From positions 54,146,501 to 54,210,500 of the forward strand of contig CP142452.1 of the NCBI GenBank assembly GCA_038049695.1: DNA of 64,000 nucleotides, given 5' to 3'. Positions 58,130 to 64,000 of this stretch are shown here, in pieces; the first letter of the stretch is position 1, and each line of letters begins with the position of its first letter. A program made the position numbers and the translations under genes. The notes beneath the pieces were generated by a model that saw only the letters and a list, made by a program, of their open reading frames with translations, was not told the origin of the DNA and searched no databases. The DNA comes from Cinnamomum chago (lineage: Eukaryota > Streptophyta > Magnoliopsida > Laurales > Lauraceae).

Positions 58130-60015
58130 TGTTAGGGATTTTGTAATTTGCAATTTGGTGGATGCATTTGCACTTTAGCATCATTTGAATTATCACACTT
58201 GCATTGTTTTAAGAAACCTTGAAATCTAGTTTTATACATGCATAGCTTTTAAGATTTGGAAAAGCTCTTGTTTTATGCATGTTTTGGTTTTAAACTTGGA
58301 TGCATTAGTTTTGAAACCCAAACTCTTTTGAAAACCTAATTCCTTGTGCATTACATTTGGAAAATCATGTTAGGTATTTAGGTTTGAGCTTTGCATACTT
58401 TCATCTCTTCAAAATCAGATTTGTATGCATTGTTTTTGAAAAAGGAGTTTCAAGAAATCAAGCTAGCCTTTGGTTTTAATCTTTTGAATCTTTTAAGGCT
58501 TTGTGTTTTTCATGTTTTTATACATCTCTGAATGATTTAAAACATGTGAAAAAGCTTGATTTATATGGCCCAAAAAGATCCCCAAAGGAAACTTTCAAGA
58601 AACCCAAAAATGGGAAATTCTGGGCAGGGCTCGGTCAACCGGCCATGTATGGCCGGTCAACCGGCAAAAACTGGCCGGTCAACCGGGCTCCTGAAGCCAA
58701 ACGGCTCTTTTTATGACCGTTGTGTTTGGCCGGTCAACCTGCCTGTCATGGCCGGTCAACCGAGGATATAGCCGTTGGGCTGTTTTTGGGATATAAATGA
58801 GTTCTTTCCTTTGTCTTTGGTTGGAGATTTTGAAACCCTCTTTGAGGAGCTTTGAGAGAAGACAAAGGGGATGATCTAAGAGACATCAAGGGGTCATTAA
58901 GTGAAGCTTAAGCTTGGATCAACTAAGTTAAATCTCCAAGTAAGTTTTACTTTTATTAATCATTTGTTATGTGCTTTATTTGAAACTTTGGAAAATGATT
59001 TCAAGCATGATAACAATGATGTGTTGAATCCTTTCTTCCCTCCATCTTTGATATTCAAGATTGGATTCATCAATTTGATTTCAACCCAAGTTTTGTTTTA
59101 AACTTTCTTAATCATGCTTAGCCATAAATCTTTGATTTCTTTTATTGCATGATTACTTCACTTGGTTGAAACTTCCCTTGTTGTTTTCATTCATTTTATC
59201 TTTAGTCAAATTAGTTTTTGAAAACAACATTGCACATGCATCACTTGATTAGGCTTAAACACTTTCATACAACTTGTGATCTTTAGATTTTCATATCATT
59301 CACAAGTGTGTAATTGTTCAAGTGATTTGCATAGAACTTCAATCATATCTTTTTGTGCCTTAAACTTTCAAATTGCATTAAGCATAAATTGATTGAGCTT
59401 ACTTTTAAACTTGATTGAAGTTTTCACACACACACTTCATAAGCATACATCTTTGCATTCATTGAGTGTTTGTGTGAGTTAGGATTTTCATTTTCATATC
59501 CGCCTATTTAGAGGCAATTTATTTGAGCTTAAATTGTAATCTCTTAGAGTGTTGAGTAAACACTTTCTTAGAGAAATATTGATTTGTAAAGGTTATTGCT
59601 TAGCCTAAGAAAAGCATTGTGTAAGGTTATTGCTTAGCCTAAGAAAAGCATTTTGTAAAGGTTATTGCTTAGCCTCTAAAAGCACATTGAGAGGTTGTTG
59701 TTTAGCCTTGAAAAGCAACATTGTAAGGGTTATTGCTTAGCCTAGTAAAAAGCATAAATAGTGGAATCCGGTGGGGTGTTGGATACACAAGCCGGTAGTG
59801 GATGTAGGCACGTTGGCCGAACCACTATAAATATTGTGTTGTGGTGATTGCAATGTGGTGTTTGTTTTTGTATTAGCTTCCGCATATTGTATGACAATTC
59901 ATCACATGTGACTAGTTTAGTTTGAGAAATTAAAATTGGTCTAAATTGGTCATAGTTGTAGCTCACCCTATTCACCCCCCCCCCCCTCTAGGGTTAGGAT
60001 CCTCGTGGACTTTCA
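58130..60015 (+). mobile_element. Element B 3' LTR
   Basis: 1886 bp, differing from the 5' LTR by eye only at about 58675, 58690, 58763 and 59495. The ACACA duplication and the rest of the disrupted solo LTR follow. Confidence 0.95.
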
Positions 60016-61454
60016 ACACACACACACTATGAATGCAAAGATGAATGCACAATGTGTATGTATGATGTCCTCAATCAATTTGAAAATAAAAGCTCATATA
60101 TGTATGCCAAAGGCTTTTAAAAGTTTTAGCTCATAAAAACATTTTTTATTGAGGAAAGAATGCTAATCACATGTTAAAAATAACTTGAAAAAGATAAACC
60201 TATGTATTCCAAACAAGTTGTGAAATTTTAAGAACAAAACATGTGAGGCATAAGGATTTCAATCAAATTAACAATGTAGCTTAATATATGTATGCTAAAA
60301 GCATTTGAAAGTGTAAAACACAAAAATAGATTTGATTAAAGTTAAGGGATAAATCATATGTAATTAAAAATTCAACTTGAAAATGATATACCTATCAATG
60401 CTAAGCAAGTTGTGAAACTTTAAAACAAAAGTACATATGATTTGTGAAGTTGTTGAATCCAAAACATAAGATAGATTTGAAAGTGATTTTCTTATGATGA
60501 AAAACAACAACCAAAGATTCAACCAAGTATAGGAATCATGTTACATATAATTTCAAAGGTGTTTTCAATAACAAGATTTACTTAGATATACCAATTTGAG
60601 TACTAGTTGGTTTGAATCAAGGTGATGCATCCAAAACAATAAATCAATTCAAAACATATACAAGTTAAGGACGCAACAAATCATAGTTTATCATGCTAGA
60701 AAAGATTTACCAATAATTAAAGCAAAGCATAAAAACATATGATTAAGAAAAGTAAAGCTTACTTAGTGATTTAACTCAATGGAACCAAGCTTTAGCTTTC
60801 CAAATGACCCCTATCATCCCTTAGCTCATTCCCCTTTGATTGGCCTCAAAACATCTCAAGGAGGGCTTCTTAGTTCCTCAAAATTTTCAAAGGAATGAAC
60901 TTGCTTTTAAACTAAAAAAAATGAGTTTCTGCGAGTCCCCAGTCTACCTGCACCTTTCACCGGTTGACCTGGGCTTAACGGTAAAAAATATGACCGTTTG
61001 AAAACGAGCTTAACGGCTCTTTTCCCGGTCGACCTCAAGGGACACGTTTGACCACCACACTACAAGTCGACCGGGCCTAGGACCAACTTCCCCTAAAATG
61101 CATATTAAAAAATAATCTCTTGTGGGGAATTTTGGGCCAACGAATCAAGCTTGGAATCATGATTTAAATCAAACTAAGAGTTTGAAAACATGAAACATAT
61201 AAAGCCTAAACTGATTTGAAAGATTTAAAACTCATAGGCTTGCTTGATTCATAAAACTTCTTTTCAAAACTAATTGCATCCAAGTTTAAAATCAAAACAT
61301 GCATGAACCAAGATTTCTACAAGTCTTAAAAACAATGCATGTGTAAATCAAGATTTCAAGATTTTCTAAATCAATGCATGTGTGAAAATTCAAATGATGC
61401 TAAAATGATAATGCATCCATCAAATTGCAATAATAAAAAATCCCTAACATGTGT

Positions 61455-63500
61455 CTCATGCAACTCTCATTCTAAAGACTCCCTCTAGAAAAATCCGGGA
61501 TCATTTTCAACTCTAAATCGGTTTTGGGTATCATAGACTAGTATTTTGTCTCGAAATCCATTTGAAGGGATTCGGGGTTGAGATACGCATTTTAAGTTAT
61601 TTTGAGATACTTTTCGGTTTGACACTGGTTTCGGACGATTTTCGACTTAGGAAAACAGTACAGGCGATTCAGTGTTTGTAAATATTGAAACCCGTGCTTC
61701 GGGCGGCTTTTGTATGAATCCACAATACAAGCGGTTCTAGGAAATTGTTGAGTCTACACTGTGTTTCATGCAAATCTCGGTCTAAAGTCTCCCTCTAGAA
61801 AAATATGGGTTAACTGTTTTCTCTAAAAGTGGTTTCAGATATCCTAGTCTAGTCTTTCGCCTCGAGATCCATTTGATTGGATTATGGGTTGAGATACACA
61901 TTTTAGGATATTTCGTGATAATTTCGGTTTAAAACGGGCTTCGGGTGAATCTTTGCTTAGGAAAACACTTGAGGGAGCTTGGTGTTTTTAAAGGCTAAAA
62001 CTCATGCATCAATCGATTTGCAGGCTACTTTTGTACAAAACCAAAATCTATGTGGCTCTAGGAAATAGTTGACTCTACACTGTCTTTCAGGCAATTCTTG
62101 GTCCAAAGATTCCCTCTACAAAAATCTGGGATCGCTTTTTTCTCTTAAAAGAGGTTTCGAGTATCATAGTCTAGTCTTTCGCCTCGAAATCCGTTAGCTG
62201 GGATTCTGGGTTGAGATACGCATTTTAGGATATTTCGAGATACTTTTTTGTTTAAACGTGCTTAGGGAAAATATTTGGTTAGTAAAACACTTCAGCGAGT
62301 TTGGTGTTGTCAATGGCTAAAACCCGTGCTTCGGGCAGTTCGTAGGCTACTTTTGTACGAAACCACACTCTATGCCGCTCTATGAAATTGTGGACTATAC
62401 ACTGTGTTTCATGCAACTCTCGTTCTAAAGACTCCCTCTAGAAAAATCCGGAATCATTTTCTACTCTAAAAGGGGTTTCGGGTATCCAAGCCTAGTGTTT
62501 TTCCTCGAAATCCGTTTGAAGGGATTTTGAGTTGAGATACGCATTTTAGATTATGTCGAGATACTTTTCGATTTAAAACGGGTTTCGAACGATTCTTGGC
62601 TTAGGAGAACAATACATGGGATTTAGTGTTTTTAAAGGCTGAAATCGGTGCTTCGGGCGGCTTTTGTATTATTCCACAATCTAACCGGTTCTAGGAAACT
62701 GTTTACTCGACACTTCGTTTCATGCAACTCTTGGTCCAAAGTCTCTTCTAGAAGAATCTGAGATAACTGTTTACTATAAAAACAATTTCAGGTATCGCAG
62801 TCTAGTCTTTCGCGTCGAGATCCGTTTGATGGGATTATGGGTTGAGATATGCATTTTAGGATCCTTGGAGATACTTTTCGGTTTAAAATGGGCTTTGGGC
62901 GAATCTTGGGTAAGGATAACACTTGAGGGAGTTTAGTATTTTTAAAGGCTAAAACCCGTGCTTCGATCGGTTTGTAGGCTACTTTTGTATGAAACCACAA
63001 TCTATGCGGCCCGAGGAAATTGTTGACTCTACACTGTGTGTTGTACAACTCTCGATACAAACACACCCCTCTAGAGAAATCTGGGATCACTCTTTAATAC
63101 AAAAGGGGTTTCCATTATCCTTGTCTAGTCTTTCGCCTCGAAATTCGATTAATGGGATTCTGGTTTGAGATTCGCATTTTCGGATATTTCGTGATACTTT
63201 ACGGTTTAAAACGTGCTTCGGGCGAATATTTGGTTATGAAGATACTTGAGTGAGTTCGGTGTTGTTAAAGGCAAAAACCCATGCTTCAATTTTTTCGTAG
63301 GCTACTTTTGTATGAAACCACAATATATGGGCTCTAGGAAATTGTTGACACTACACTATGTTTCATGCAACTCTCCTTCCAAAGACTCCCTCAAGAAAAA
63401 TCAGTGATCATTTTCTACTCCGAAAGGGGTTACGGGTATCCTAGACTAGTCTTTCGCGTCGAAATCCGTTTGAAGGGATTCGGGGTTAACATACGCATCT
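61455..63500. repeat. Satellite array 5
   Basis: Same satellite, with the six monomer types in the same order as the 1906-bp higher-order repeat (anchors near 61740, 62060, 62385, 62695, 63015 and 63340). It is interrupted at GAGATACGCATCT-like sequence by the next LTR. The start given excludes the TGTGT duplication at 61450-61454. Confidence 0.95.
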
Positions 63501-64000
63501 TGAAAGTCCTTGAGGATCCTAACCCTAGAGGGGGGGTGAATAGGGTGAGCTGCACTTATGACCAATTCACATCAATTTTAACTTCTTAAACTAAACTAGT
63601 CACATGTGATGATTAAACAATCAATATGCGGAAGCTAATAAACAATCACCACACAAGCAAGCACCACAACACCAATGTTTATAGTGGTTCGGCCTCAATG
63701 CCTACATCCACTACCGGCTTGTGATCCAATCACCCCACCGGATTTCCACTATGTATGCTTTTTCAAAGGCTAAGCAATAACCTATACAATGTTGTTTTTC
63801 TAGGTTCAACAACAACCTTACAATGTGCTTTTCTAGGCTAAGCAATAACCTTTACAAAATGCTTTTCTTAGGCTAAGCAATAACCTTACAAGATGCTTTT
63901 CTTTAGGCTAAGCAATAACCTTTACAAATCAATATTTCTCTAAGAAAGTGTTTACTCAACACTCTAAGAGATTACAGTTTAAGCTCAAATAAATTGCCTC
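63501..64000 (-). mobile_element. Minus-strand Sirevirus-type LTR, cut by window end
   Basis: Begins TGAAAGTCCTTGAGGATCC, followed by CTAGAGGGGGGGTGAATAGG. The reverse complement of the conserved GTAGGCATTGAGGCCGAACC motif lies near 63682-63715, and repeated AGGCTAAGCAATAACC units at 63765-63930. It is a 500-bp piece of an LTR in the same family as 46875-48790; the rest is outside the window. Confidence 0.9.

Larger units (their letters stand above)
52480..60015 (+). mobile_element. Element B: complete, very young gag-only LTR retrotransposon
   Basis: The 7536-bp element is flanked by ACACA duplications (52475-52479 and 60016-60020). Both LTRs are exactly 1886 bp, and by eye differ at only about four positions (0.2 percent). 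It has primer site 54368-54379, one intact 528-codon gag-like ORF 54467-56053, about 2 kb of non-coding interior and polypurine tract 58118-58129. It has no protease, integrase, reverse transcriptase or RNase H. It must therefore have been mobilised recently in trans. It is closely related to element A in gene content and order, but the LTRs belong to a distinct subfamily (GGTCAACC rather than GGTCGACC motifs). Confidence 0.97.
52015..61449 (-). mobile_element. Minus-strand Sirevirus-type solo LTR, split by element B
   Basis: The left part is 52015-52479 (TGAAAATCCGGGACCC...) and the right part is 60021-61449 (...AATCCCTAACA). Joined by position they make about 1.9 kb, the normal LTR length. 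TGTGT duplications flank it (52010-52014 and 61450-61454). The primer site and interior are absent, so this is a solo LTR. Its dyad cluster near 60940-61075 is degenerate (AGTCTACC, GGTTGACC, GGTCGACC, AGTCGACC), consistent with age. Element B sits in its (AC)n tract. Confidence 0.9.

Noticed and set aside
13957-63500. The regular repeats as a CRISPR-like array
   Set aside because: Units are 310-322 bp, contiguous and diverged, with no unique spacers. This is plant satellite DNA.

Overview
The window looks like plant nuclear heterochromatin, most likely pericentromeric, from a flowering plant. The support is plant-type LTR retrotransposons with an initiator-Met tRNA primer site, a CACTA (En/Spm) transposon carrying a fragment of a plant receptor-like cytoplasmic kinase, and about 25 kb of one tandem satellite. 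I see no intact host gene, no rRNA or tRNA gene and no CRISPR array. The only long intact reading frame is a retrotransposon gag-like protein (54467-56053). The many short frames inside the satellite are shadows of the repeat. The species cannot be named from the sequence.

Layout. 1-3669 is the right part of a non-coding GC-ended LTR-type element. 3670-9715 is the body of a degraded CACTA transposon on the minus strand. It holds a TNP2 transposase pseudogene, a captured kinase exon, a GA-rich captured promoter-like block and a terminal region with subterminal repeats. The CACTA is inserted into the protease motif of a minus-strand Copia/Sirevirus-type element (9716-13372: decayed gag, primer site, 5' LTR). 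13373-13956 is unclassified and holds a three-copy 147-bp repeat.

From 13957 to 63500 the base layer is a satellite with monomers of about 310-322 bp, in five arrays: 13957-18773, 26210-33013, 34517-42958, 49408-52014 and 61450-63500. Between about 36.1 and 41.8 kb it is organised as a six-monomer higher-order repeat of 1906 bp. The arrays are split by insertions: a complete gag-only element A (18774-26209), a truncated minus-strand LTR (33014-34516), a GC-ended solo LTR carrying two nested LTRs (42959-49407), a minus-strand solo LTR (52015-61449) carrying a very young complete gag-only element B (52480-60015), and another minus-strand LTR entering at 63501.

Elements A and B are the most interesting objects. 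They have 1.7-1.9 kb LTRs, a primer site and a polypurine tract, and one ORF equal to the distal half of a Sirevirus gag (coiled coil plus CCHC knuckle), with no protease, integrase, reverse transcriptase or RNase H. The two LTRs of B differ at only about 4 positions in 1886, so it moved very recently and must have borrowed its enzymes. Their LTR promoters carry clusters of CGG-N4-CCG dyads just upstream of a TATA box, and three of four readable target duplications are TGTGT/ACACA.
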